Assembly: GCF_029541745.1 (NCBI RefSeq) | Contig: NZ_CP089746.1 | Span: 4,287,559 to 4,351,558, forward strand | DNA: 64,000 nucleotides | From: Streptomyces sp. LX-29 | Lineage (GTDB): Bacteria; Actinomycetota; Actinomycetes; Streptomycetales; Streptomycetaceae | Direction: 5' to 3' | Part shown: positions 15,758 to 23,599 of the stretch, one piece after another | Layout of the letters: each line of letters begins with the position of its first letter | Numbering within the stretch: position 1 is the first letter of the stretch | Position numbers and translations under genes: made by a program | The notes under the pieces: model-generated | Told to the model about the DNA's origin: nothing | Database searches by the model: none | Seen by the model: the letters and a program-made list of their open reading frames with translations, nothing else

Positions 15758-16145
15758 ACCGGCACGCTAGCCCGGCCCGGCGCCGCGGCGCATCGGCCCC
15801 CGGTACCAGTCGGGGCGTAGGTCTTCCGGAGGAGCGGGGCGCGGCGACGGTTGCCGGGAGTCACCACGGGCCGTCGGGGAGCGGTCGCGAAGGAGCCGGG
15901 GGAGCGCTCGGAGGGTGCCCAAGGGGGAGGCTGCCTCCCTATTTGCCCTATTTGCGTTCAGGAAAACTGGGAGCGCTCACATAACGCCCTGCCAGGCATC
16001 GAACACGCACTGTGACATGAGTCACAGCGGGGGGTAATTGTTGACCCTGTGTACCTGGCGAGCAGCTCGCTGTGATTCAGTGGCGAGGGCAATCGGAGGA
16101 CAAGAAGCCAGGAGTTGCTGTCGAGGTCTCGGGGGAGAGCGCGTG
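15758..16145. other. Regulatory region between flavin reductase and cdgB
   Basis: There is no gene. It contains a direct repeat of CCTATTTGC (about 15940-15957) and a perfect Crp-type dyad at 16011-16026. Both probably belong to the promoter of the diguanylate cyclase gene. Confidence 0.6.
16011..16026. promoter_or_regulatory. Crp-type binding site upstream of cdgB
   Basis: TGTGACATGAGTCACA is a perfect match to TGTGA-N6-TCACA and to the Streptomyces Crp pattern GTG-N6-GNCAC. It lies inside the longer perfect dyad CTGTGAC-ATGA-GTCACAG (16010-16027), about 120 bp before the start codon. Confidence 0.7.
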
Positions 16146-17819
16146 ATGGAGACCGAGTCGGAGCCGTACATCCGCCTAGCGACGCTGCGGCAGCTGCATC
16201 AAGTGGTCGCCGATCTGAATACCGCGCGCAGCCTGGCCGACACCCTGCAGACCGTCGCCGACGGCATCATCGCCGGGCTCGGCTACGAGCTGTCGGCCGT
16301 CAACCTGGTCCGCCCCGACGGTGATCTCGTCGTCGCCGCGGTGGCCGGCAGTCCCGGCGCCGAAGCCCTGATGGCGGGCCGGGTCGGCTCTCGGACCTCG
16401 TGGGAGCGGCGGCTCGCGATGGGCGACCGCTGGGGTGATCTCCGCTTCATCCCGTACACCGAGGGCTGGGTGCTGGACGACGACGACGTGCCGCAGTGGC
16501 ACAGCCCCGGACCCGCGCCGCGGTTCGCCGACGAGTGGCACCCCATGGACCGGCTCTTCGCCCCGATGTACGCGCAGGGCGCCTCCGGCGGCGAACTCAT
16601 CGGCGTCATCTCCGTCGACAAGCCGCGCAACGGGCGCCGACCCGGCGCGTGGGGGCGCGAGGCGTTGCAGATGTACGCCTTCCACGCCGCCATTGCGATC
16701 GGCAACGCCCGACTGCGCGCAAACATGCAGCGCGCCCTGGTCCGGCTGGAGCGGGAGCAGCAGGCGCTGCGGGCCAGCGAGGAGAGCTTCCGGCAGGCCT
16801 TCGAGTACGCGCCCAGCGGCATGGCGATCGCCGAGATGGGCGGCGACCAGCACGGCCGGCTGCTGCGCACCAACGACGCGCTGTGCCGGCTGTTGGGCCG
16901 CCCCGCCTCCGTGATGCGCCGCTACTCCTTCTCCGACCTGGTCCACCCGGAGGACATCGGCACGCTGCTGCGCACCTCCGCCGAGGGGGGCCGCGCCGAG
17001 CTGCGGCTGGCGCGCCGGGACGGCACCTATGTCTGGGTGTCGCTGCGGAACTCGGTGGTGGCCGACGCCGCCGACGGGCCGCGGTTCCTGCTCACCCACG
17101 TCGAGGACATCGAGGAGCGCAAGCGGCACGAGCTGCAACTGGCCCACCGGGCCAGCCATGACTCGCTGACCGGCCTGCCGAACAGCGCCGAGCTGCGCGC
17201 CCGGCTCGGCGCCCGGCTGTGCGCCCATCCGCCCATGCCGCCCGGCGACCCCTCCGCGCCCACCCTCGACGCCACCATCACCGGACCCGCCGGGCTGCCC
17301 GACGAGGGCGACCACGGCTTCGGCGTGGACGGCTTCACCCACGGCGGTCCGCTCGCCGACGGCGGCCCCTTCGACCACCATGTGCACACCTACGCCCCCG
17401 ACGAGGACGTCGACGACGGCCGCAAGGGGCTCGCGGTGCTCTTCTGCGACCTCGACGGCTTCAAGTCGATCAACGACCGGTTCGGGCACCACACCGGTGA
17501 CGCGGTCCTCATCGAGGTGGCCCGTCGGCTCAGCGACGGGGTGCGCGAGGGCGACACCGTCGCCCGACTCGGCGGTGACGAGTTCGTCGTCCTCGCCGAC
17601 GGCCTGGGCCGGGCCGACGCGGCGGACCTGGCGGTCCGGCTGCGCAACGCGATCATCCCGCCCATCCGGGTGGACGGACGGGCGGTGCGGGTCGGCGCCA
17701 GCTTCGGCATCAGTTGGGCGGGCTGCGGCATGTCCGCCGAAGAGGTGCTGCAATCCGCTGACCAGCGGATGTACCGGGAGAAGCGATCCCGCTCCCGGGA
17801 CCGGCGGCGGGCCGGCTGA
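16146..17819 (+). CDS. cdgB: Diguanylate cyclase, GAF-PAS-GGDEF (CdgB-like)
   Basis: A 557-residue c-di-GMP synthase. A GAF domain spans about residues 20-190 and a PAS/PAC domain about 210-335 (ESFRQAFEYAPSGMAI, ending HVEDIEERKRHE). The GGDEF domain starts at SHDSLTGLPN, and the catalytic GGDEF is at 476-480. The inhibitory RxxD (REGD, 467-470) is intact, so product inhibition is expected. About 65 Gly/His/Asp-rich residues (roughly 360-424) are inserted within the GGDEF domain before VLFCDLDGFKSIND. The domain order matches S. coelicolor CdgB (SCO4281), a BldD-controlled regulator of development. A Crp-type site lies upstream. Confidence 0.92.
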   Translation: METESEPYIRLATLRQLHQVVADLNTARSLADTLQTVADGIIAGLGYELSAVNLVRPDGDLVVAAVAGSPGAEALMAGRVGSRTSWERRLAMGDRWGDLRFIPYTEGWVLDDDDVPQWHSPGPAPRFADEWHPMDRLFAPMYAQGASGGELIGVISVDKPRNGRRPGAWGREALQMYAFHAAIAIGNARLRANMQRALVRLEREQQALRASEESFRQAFEYAPSGMAIAEMGGDQHGRLLRTNDALCRLLGRPASVMRRYSFSDLVHPEDIGTLLRTSAEGGRAELRLARRDGTYVWVSLRNSVVADAADGPRFLLTHVEDIEERKRHELQLAHRASHDSLTGLPNSAELRARLGARLCAHPPMPPGDPSAPTLDATITGPAGLPDEGDHGFGVDGFTHGGPLADGGPFDHHVHTYAPDEDVDDGRKGLAVLFCDLDGFKSINDRFGHHTGDAVLIEVARRLSDGVREGDTVARLGGDEFVVLADGLGRADAADLAVRLRNAIIPPIRVDGRAVRVGASFGISWAGCGMSAEEVLQSADQRMYREKRSRSRDRRRAG

Positions 17820-17936
17820 GCTCCGCGACCGCAAGACGATCACTGCTGACCGGCATACCGTCACCGGATGGCGGTAGGCTCCGCGCATACGTGCCAGGGG
17901 GCTGATGGCCATACGCATTGGGGAGTGACGAGAGGC

Positions 17937-18977
17937 ATGACCGCCGGCAACAACGGGAACGGCGCGGACACGCCGGAGAACGACGACCCGTTCGCCTACC
18001 TCTATCGCCAGGACGATGACGGGACCGGCCAGGGGGGCCAGCCGCAGCGCACCGGAGGCTACGGCTACCCCGGCCCCGGCACGCCACCCCAGCCCGGCGT
18101 TCCCCGCACCTCGTACAACCACGTCCGCGCGGTGGGCGAACGGACCTATGGCGGCCAGCAGGGTTACGCCCAGCAGCCCCCGACGTACGGTCAGCAGGGC
18201 CATGGCCAGCAGGGATACGGCCAGCAGGGTTACGGCCAGCAGGGATACGGCGCCCAGCGCAACGCCCACTACGCCGCTCCCGAAACCCTCCCGGGGGGTG
18301 CCCCCCGTCAGCCCGGCCCGCCCGCCGGCGGCCGCGGCTCCGGCGGCGGCCGCGGGCCGAACATCAAGGGCCTGCTCATCGGGGCGATAGCCGTCGTCGC
18401 CGTGGTCGTCACCGGCATCGGCGTGGCGATACTGACCAACGGGGACGACAAGAAGAAGGAACAGGCGAACGAGGAGACCACGGAGCCGACGGGCGCGGCG
18501 AGCGTCCAGCCGAAGGAGCCCTCGGGGAAGCCGTCCCAGAAGCCCGCGCCGCTGCCGACTGACGACGCGTCGGGGCTCACCCTGGCCGGCGGGGCGGCCG
18601 TGGCCAGCGACATCAAGGGCGCCCAGGCCAAGGGCGGCACATACGTGGGGGGCTTCAACCAGGTCGGGGCCTCGGCCACCTGGAGCCTGGACGTTCCGGA
18701 CTCCGGGAAGTACACGCTGTTCGTCGGCTACGGCGTCCCGGGCAAGGACGCCAGCTCGACCCTCACCGTCAACGGCGAGGCCCGTACCCAGTCGCTGAAC
18801 CTGAAGAACTGGGCCAACGCGGGCGAGGGCCAGTGGGACAAGGGGTGGACCCACTCCTATGCCTGGATCGAGCTCAACAAGGGCACGAACACCGTCAAGA
18901 TCTCCTGCGAGCAGGGCGACAAGTGTGACTTCAACCTCGACCAGGTGTGGATGAAGACCGGTCATGTGACCAAGTGA
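17937..18977 (+). CDS. Membrane-anchored protein with CBM35-like carbohydrate-binding domain
   Basis: A 346-residue protein. Residues 1-135 are cytoplasmic, disordered and Gln/Gly/Tyr/Pro-rich, with a GQQGYGQQGYG tandem repeat. A transmembrane helix follows (IKGLLIGAIAVVAVVVTGIGVAIL), then an acidic/Pro-rich linker and a C-terminal jelly-roll domain of about 130 residues. That domain (VGASATWSLDVPDSGKYTLFVGYG, TVNGEAR, CDFNLDQVWMKTG) fits CBM6/35-type sugar binding outside the cell. No catalytic domain is attached, so it may tether the membrane to wall or surface glycan. It follows cdgB on the same strand. Confidence 0.8.
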   Translation: MTAGNNGNGADTPENDDPFAYLYRQDDDGTGQGGQPQRTGGYGYPGPGTPPQPGVPRTSYNHVRAVGERTYGGQQGYAQQPPTYGQQGHGQQGYGQQGYGQQGYGAQRNAHYAAPETLPGGAPRQPGPPAGGRGSGGGRGPNIKGLLIGAIAVVAVVVTGIGVAILTNGDDKKKEQANEETTEPTGAASVQPKEPSGKPSQKPAPLPTDDASGLTLAGGAAVASDIKGAQAKGGTYVGGFNQVGASATWSLDVPDSGKYTLFVGYGVPGKDASSTLTVNGEARTQSLNLKNWANAGEGQWDKGWTHSYAWIELNKGTNTVKISCEQGDKCDFNLDQVWMKTGHVTK

Positions 18978-18992
18978 CCCCGCCCCTCGGTA

Positions 18993-19036
18993 GACGCCGA
19001 CGGCCCGCCGCGAACGCGGCGGGCCGTCGCGGCGTC
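18993..19036. terminator. Strong bidirectional hairpin terminator
   Basis: A 13-bp perfect stem (18999-19011 with 19016-19028) closed by GAAC is extended by GACGCC/GGCGTC. It lies between the convergent CBM35-like and aldolase genes. Confidence 0.85.
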
Positions 19037-19041
19037 CGGGG

Positions 19042-19893
19042 TCAGGGCGCGACGGACAGCACCCCCAGGAAGTGCGCCACCGTGCGGGCCATCGCCTCGC
19101 GGGCCGGGGCGAGATATCGGCGGGGGTCCACGGTGGTGGGGTCGGACTCCAGGAAGGCGCGCACGGCGGCGGTGTAGGCGGCGTTGAGGGCCGTGCCCAC
19201 ATTGATCTTGGACATGCCGGCGGCGACGGCACGGCGGAGTTCGGGGTCGGGGACGCCGGAGGAGCCGTGCAGGACGAGGGGGACCGGGACGGCGGCGCGC
19301 AGCCGGGTGATCAGGGCGCGGTCCAGGGCCGCGGTGCGTTCGGTCATCGCGTGGGAGCTGCCGACGGCGACGGCCAGGGCGTCGACGCCGGTGGCCGCCA
19401 CATAGGCCGCGGCCTCGGCCGGATCGGTCCGTACGCCCGGGGTGTGCGCATCGAGTGCCGGGCCTTTGCCGCCCACGCGGCCCAGCTCCGCCTCGACCCA
19501 GATGTCCCGCTCATGGCCCCAACGGACGGCCTCGGCGGTGGCCTTGACATTGGCGTCGTACGGCAGCGCCGAGGCGTCGTACATGACGGAGCCGAAGCCG
19601 GCGGCATGGGCGGCGCGGAGCAGCTCGACGCTCTCCACATGGTCCAGATGGAGCGCGAGGGGCGCTCTGGAGGCGTGGGCGACGGCGGTCGCGGCGGCGG
19701 CGACGGGGGCCAGCCGGCCGCCGTGGAACCTCACCGCGTTCTCGGATATCTGGAGGATGGCGGGGACCCCGGCGGCCTCCGCGCCGGCGGCGATGGCCTC
19801 GGCGTGCTCCAGCGTGATGACGTTGAACGCGGCGACCCCGTGGCCGCGGGCGTGGGCGGTGCGGACGAGCTCCGCGGTGCGGACGAGTGTCAT
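19042..19893 (-). CDS. Class II ketose-bisphosphate aldolase (tagatose/fructose-1,6-bisphosphate type)
   Basis: A 283-residue zinc aldolase of the GatY/KbaY/Fba family. Characteristic parts are AFNVITLEHAEA, ILQISENAVRFHGG, PLALHLDHVES (Asp/His for zinc and catalysis), VEAELGRVGG and LVLHGSSGVPD (zinc His and phosphate loop). It splits a ketose-1,6-bisphosphate into DHAP and glyceraldehyde-3-phosphate. The neighbouring PfkB kinase (same strand, 87 bp upstream) and the nag genes suggest tagatose-bisphosphate as well as fructose-bisphosphate as substrate. The short GatY-like N-terminus favours the tagatose branch, but sequence alone does not prove it. Confidence 0.88.
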   Translation of the reverse strand: MTLVRTAELVRTAHARGHGVAAFNVITLEHAEAIAAGAEAAGVPAILQISENAVRFHGGRLAPVAAAATAVAHASRAPLALHLDHVESVELLRAAHAAGFGSVMYDASALPYDANVKATAEAVRWGHERDIWVEAELGRVGGKGPALDAHTPGVRTDPAEAAAYVAATGVDALAVAVGSSHAMTERTAALDRALITRLRAAVPVPLVLHGSSGVPDPELRRAVAAGMSKINVGTALNAAYTAAVRAFLESDPTTVDPRRYLAPAREAMARTVAHFLGVLSVAP

Positions 19894-19980
19894 GACGGTC
19901 GGAACCCCATTCCGGGCCGCACGCGGCCCTGACGGCTTACGCGTTCGTCTGCTCGTTGCTCCCCCGCGCCGGCAGTGCCG

Positions 19981-20931
19981 CTACGCCACCGCCGGGTGCT
20001 CGGTGATCCGTATGTGCGGCAGCGCCTCTTCGTAGGTGGCCCGGTCGAACTCGCCGGCCGCGGGCGCGCGGACCGTCGCCGCCGCCAGCGCGACCGCGCG
20101 GGCCAGCCGGTGCGGCCAGGACAACCCCTCGACCAGGCCGGACAGCAGCCCGGCGACGGCCGAGTCGCCGGCGCCGGTCGGATTGCCGGCCAGCCGGCGC
20201 GGCGGGGTGGCGCGCCAGGCGGTGTCGGCGGTGACGGCGAGCATGCCGTCGGCGCCGAGGGAGGCGGCGACCGCGCGCGCCCCACGCCGCCGGGCGTCGC
20301 GCGCCGCCCGCACCGGCTCGGTGGAGCCGGTCAGCCCGGCCAGCTCGTCGGCGTTGGGCTTCACGATGTCGGGACGGGCGGCGATGCCGCGCCGCAGCGG
20401 CTCGCCGCTGGTGTCCAGCAGCACCGGCACGCCGGCGGAGCGCGCGTCCCGGACCAGTTGCGCGTACATCCCCACCGGCACCCCGGGCGGCAGGCTGCCG
20501 CACAGCGCGACCGCCGCCGCCTCGCGCAGCAGCCGCCCGTAGCTCTCGGTGAAGTCGGACCACTCGGCGGAGGTGACCGGCGGCCCCGGCTCGTTGAGCT
20601 GGGTGGTGTCGCCGGTGTGGGCGTCCACGACGCCCACGGTGCGCCGGGTGGCGCCGGCTATCGGCAGCAGCGCGTCGGTGATCCTGCCCCGGAGCGTGCC
20701 GGCCGCGCCGAGGGCGGCCAGCTGGGCGCGCAGCGCGCCGCCGGTCGGGCCGCCGGCGAAGCCGGTGACGACGGTGTCGTGGCCGAGCGCGGCCAGCACC
20801 CGGGCGACGTTCAGCCCCTTGCCGCCGGGCCGCTCGACGACCTCGGCGACGCGGTGCGTGGTGTGCGGGCGCAGCCGGGGGACGCGGTAGGTGATGTCGA
20901 GGGCGGCGTTGAGCGTGACCGTGAGGATCAC
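19981..20931 (-). CDS. PfkB family 1-phosphofructokinase/tagatose-6-phosphate kinase
   Basis: A 316-residue ribokinase-fold kinase. PfkB signature 1 is GGKGLNVARVLAALG and signature 2 is NPTGAGDSAVAGLLSG with the catalytic Asp. Starting MILTVTLNAALDITY, it belongs to the FruK/LacC branch, which phosphorylates fructose-1-phosphate or tagatose-6-phosphate. With the aldolase immediately downstream, this gives a two-step path from a ketose phosphate to triose phosphates. No PTS gene is nearby, which argues for tagatose-6-phosphate rather than PTS-derived fructose-1-phosphate. The GTG at 20931 is preceded by AGAAGG. Confidence 0.88.
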   Translation of the reverse strand: MILTVTLNAALDITYRVPRLRPHTTHRVAEVVERPGGKGLNVARVLAALGHDTVVTGFAGGPTGGALRAQLAALGAAGTLRGRITDALLPIAGATRRTVGVVDAHTGDTTQLNEPGPPVTSAEWSDFTESYGRLLREAAAVALCGSLPPGVPVGMYAQLVRDARSAGVPVLLDTSGEPLRRGIAARPDIVKPNADELAGLTGSTEPVRAARDARRRGARAVAASLGADGMLAVTADTAWRATPPRRLAGNPTGAGDSAVAGLLSGLVEGLSWPHRLARAVALAAATVRAPAAGEFDRATYEEALPHIRITEHPAVA

Positions 20932-21084
20932 CGTGGCAACCCCTTCTTCCCTGGCTCTGCGGCGCTGCGTGTCACTCGACGTCAGACCTGCGATGGCGCT
21001 GTGCGTGCGTGCGTCAGCGATCATGCCATCGGGTAGGGCCGCGGGCGACCCCTCGGGCGGCCCCTCTTACGGCATGGCGGGAAG

Positions 21085-22293
21085 TCAGCCCTTGCCCGGC
21101 TCGATGACCCAGTCGCCCTTCCGCATCACGCCGACGAGCGCGAACGTGTCGTCCAGGACGACGAGGTCCGCGTCCTTGCCGGCCTCCAGCGAGCCGACCC
21201 GGTCGGCCACGCCGAGGACGCGGGCGGGGGTGGCCGACAGGGCGCGCGTCGCCTGCTCCACCGTCAGGCCGTCGACGGTCACGGCCCGCTGGAAGGCGTG
21301 GTCCAGGGTGAGCGTGGAACCGGCGATCGAACCGGCCGTCGGCCCGTCGCTGATCCGGGCCACCCCGTCCTTGACCTCGACCCGCATCGGACCGAGCGGG
21401 TAGATCCCGTCGCTCATGCCGGCCGCGCCCATGGCGTCGGTGATGAAGGCGACGCGGTCCGCGCCCGCGCGGTGGAACGCCAGCTCCAGCACGGCCGGGT
21501 GCAGATGCGTGCCGTCGTTGATCAGCTCCACGGTGACCCGCTCGTCCTCCAGCAGCGCGGCGATCGGCCCCGGCGCGCGGTGCAGCAGCGAGGGCATCGC
21601 GTTGAAGAGGTGGGTGGCCACGGTCGCGCCCGCCTCGACGGCCTCGGCGGTGGCCGCGTAGTCGGAGTCGGTGTGGCCGACGGCGGCGATGACCCCGTGG
21701 TCGGCCAGCAGTCGTACGGAGTCCAGCCCGCCGGGCAGTTCGGGGGCGAGCGTCATCATCTTCGCCGTGCCGCGCGCCGCGTCGACGAGTTTGCGGACGT
21801 CGGCGGGGTCCGGGTCGCGCAGCAGCGACGGCTGGTGGGCGCCGCAGCGGTGCGGGGAGATGAACGGGCCCTCGAAGTGCAGTCCGGCCAACTCGCCCTG
21901 CTCGACCAGCTCGGACAGGGCCGCCGCCTGCCGGGCGAGGTCGTCGAGGTCGCCGGTGACGGTGGAGGCGAGCATGGTCGTGGTGCCGTGCCGGCGGTGG
22001 GTGCCGATGGCGGTGAGGGCCTCGTCGGCGGTGCCGGCGGAGAAGGAGGCGCCACCGCCGCCGTGCACATGCATGTCGACGAAGCCGGGGACGAGCCAGT
22101 GGCCGCTGAGGTCACGGGCGTCCGTGGTCGGCTCGACGCCGGCCCGTGCGCCCTCGGGGCGCGCGTCCTCGACCCGGGCGTCCTCGGCCTGGGCGGCGAC
22201 GATCCGGGATCCCTCGACGGTGATCCGGCCGTTGTCGACGACACCGGTGGGGAGCACCACGCGGGCACCTGCGAGAACCGTTCTGGGGGCCAT
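21085..22293 (-). CDS. nagA: N-acetylglucosamine-6-phosphate deacetylase
   Basis: A 402-residue amidohydrolase. It has the metal-site HVHGGGG, the HFEGPFIS strand with metal-ligand Glu, GHTDSDY and HLFNAM with ligand His residues, and the catalytic Asp in TDAMGAAG. It removes acetate from GlcNAc-6-phosphate (and probably GalNAc-6-phosphate) in the cytosol. The ATG overlaps the stop of the upstream ROK kinase gene by one base (TGATG), so the two are translationally coupled as a kinase-deacetylase operon. A DasR-like operator precedes the kinase gene. Confidence 0.92.
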   Translation of the reverse strand: MAPRTVLAGARVVLPTGVVDNGRITVEGSRIVAAQAEDARVEDARPEGARAGVEPTTDARDLSGHWLVPGFVDMHVHGGGGASFSAGTADEALTAIGTHRRHGTTTMLASTVTGDLDDLARQAAALSELVEQGELAGLHFEGPFISPHRCGAHQPSLLRDPDPADVRKLVDAARGTAKMMTLAPELPGGLDSVRLLADHGVIAAVGHTDSDYAATAEAVEAGATVATHLFNAMPSLLHRAPGPIAALLEDERVTVELINDGTHLHPAVLELAFHRAGADRVAFITDAMGAAGMSDGIYPLGPMRVEVKDGVARISDGPTAGSIAGSTLTLDHAFQRAVTVDGLTVEQATRALSATPARVLGVADRVGSLEAGKDADLVVLDDTFALVGVMRKGDWVIEPGKG

Positions 22294-23402
22294 CAGGCGG
22301 TTACCTCCGTGGATGGGTGGGTTTCGAGGGATGCGGTGGTGGGGCGGGGGGAGGGCGACCGTTCGGCCGGGGCGCCCGGTGCGGCCCGGCCGCTGTCGCC
22401 GTCCTCGGCGGCCGGGGCGGGCGCGGTGGTCGCGGTGGGCCGCGTCGCCGCGGGCTCCGTGGCCCCGCCGGGCTCCGTGTCCGCGGTGGAGACCAGATCC
22501 CAGGCGAGCAGCCCGGCGCCCAGGCAGCCGGCGGTGTCGCCGAGGGCCGCGGGCACGATCTCCGGGACCTTCTGGAAGGTCACGCGCGCCGCGACCGCGG
22601 CGCGCAGCGGAGCGAAGAGCGTGTCTCCCGCCTCGGCCAGCCCGCCGCCGATGATCAGCGTGCGCGGGTCCAGCAGGGTCAGCCCGATGACCAGGCCGTC
22701 GGCGAGGGCGGCGATGGCCTCGTCCCAGACGGCGCGGGCGCGCGGGTCGCCGGACTCGACGGCCTTGGCGCAGTCGGCGGCGTCGGCCTCCGGGTCGCCC
22801 CCGGCGGCCGCCCAGGCGCGGCTCACGGCGCCCGCGGAGGCCAGCGTCTCCAGGCAGCCGCGCTGCCCGCAGCCGCAGGCCGGGCCGCCGGGCCGGACCA
22901 CGATGTGCCCGATCTCGCCGGCGCAGCCGTGCGCGCCGGCCTCGATCCGGCCCCCGATGCCGATCGCGCCGGCGATGCCGGTGCCCAGCGGCATGAAGAG
23001 GAAGCGGTCGGCGCCCCTGCCGGCCCCGATCCGCCCCTCGGCGAGCCCGCCGGTCCGTACGTCGTGGCCGAGCGCGACGGGCACCCCGCCGAGCCGCTCG
23101 GACAGCAGCGCGCGCATCGGGACGTCGCGCCACCCGAGGTTCGCGGCGTACACCGCGATGCCGCGGGGCTCGTCGACGATCCCCGGCACGGCCACCCCGG
23201 CCGCGAGGGCGGACTCCCCGAGGCGGGCCCGCCCGATCTCGGCCAGCTCCGCCGCGAAGTCCAGGATTCCGGCGACCACCGCCTCCGGGCCCCGCTCACG
23301 GCCGGTCGGCCGGCGCCCCTCGTACAGCAGCGCACCATCCGCCCCGACCAGGGCTGCCTTCATGCCGGTGCCGCCCACATCGAGGGCGATGACGTGTCTC
23401 AC
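22293..23402 (-). CDS. ROK family N-acetylhexosamine kinase (NagK-like)
   Basis: A 369-residue ROK sugar kinase. The ATP loop is DVGGTGMKAALVGADG, the catalytic region is LGHDVRTGG, and GEIGHIVV is followed by the zinc motif CGCGQRGCLE. It should phosphorylate a free N-acetylhexosamine for NagA, whose gene overlaps its stop codon. The final ~55 residues are a disordered Ala/Thr/Pro-rich tail not normal for ROK kinases. Translation starts at GTG 23402 without a clear ribosome binding site. A DasR-like operator lies about 30 bp upstream. Confidence 0.88.
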   Translation of the reverse strand: MRHVIALDVGGTGMKAALVGADGALLYEGRRPTGRERGPEAVVAGILDFAAELAEIGRARLGESALAAGVAVPGIVDEPRGIAVYAANLGWRDVPMRALLSERLGGVPVALGHDVRTGGLAEGRIGAGRGADRFLFMPLGTGIAGAIGIGGRIEAGAHGCAGEIGHIVVRPGGPACGCGQRGCLETLASAGAVSRAWAAAGGDPEADAADCAKAVESGDPRARAVWDEAIAALADGLVIGLTLLDPRTLIIGGGLAEAGDTLFAPLRAAVAARVTFQKVPEIVPAALGDTAGCLGAGLLAWDLVSTADTEPGGATEPAATRPTATTAPAPAAEDGDSGRAAPGAPAERSPSPRPTTASLETHPSTEVTA

Positions 23403-23430
23403 GGGTGACAGTGTCGCTCGCCCGTGCGTA

Positions 23431-23446
23431 AAAGGTCTAGTCCACT
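23431..23446. promoter_or_regulatory. Probable DasR operator (dre) upstream of the ROK kinase-nagA operon
   Basis: On the minus strand, TGGACTAGACCT matches 10 of 12 bases of the DasR core TGGTCTAGACCA. It sits 30-45 bp before the kinase GTG. DasR control of a GlcNAc kinase-deacetylase operon is established in S. coelicolor (nagKA). Confidence 0.75.
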
Positions 23447-23498
23447 ATCGGGGGTGTCCCTCGCATGGGGGCGGCCCGCCCCGCGTACGCCCGGCCGC

Positions 23499-23568
23499 CG
23501 GGCGCCGGGCGTCGGGCGTCGGGCGCCGGGCGTCGGGCGTCGGGCGCCGGGCGTCGGGCGCCGGGCGT
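23499..23568. repeat. Ten-copy 7-bp tandem repeat CGGGCGY
   Basis: Ten perfect heptamers CGGGCGC or CGGGCGT in the order C T T C T T C T C T fill 70 bp between the divergently and independently expressed kinase and SIS genes. Only the last base varies. Confidence 0.9.
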
Positions 23569-23599
23569 CGTCCGCGGGGGAGGAGCGTGATCGATACGG

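Noticed and set aside
16011..16026. BldD operator reading of the cdgB dyad
   Set aside because: BldD half sites need a five-base gap; this dyad has four. The Crp pattern fits exactly. A BldD site may still lie nearby.
16176..19232. 1018-residue minus-strand open frame opposite cdgB and the CBM35-like gene
   Set aside because: The opposite strand has clear domain structure; this frame has none and runs through a strong terminator.
20932..21084. DasR operator upstream of the PfkB kinase gene
   Set aside because: Only one half (AGACC) matches; the other half is random.
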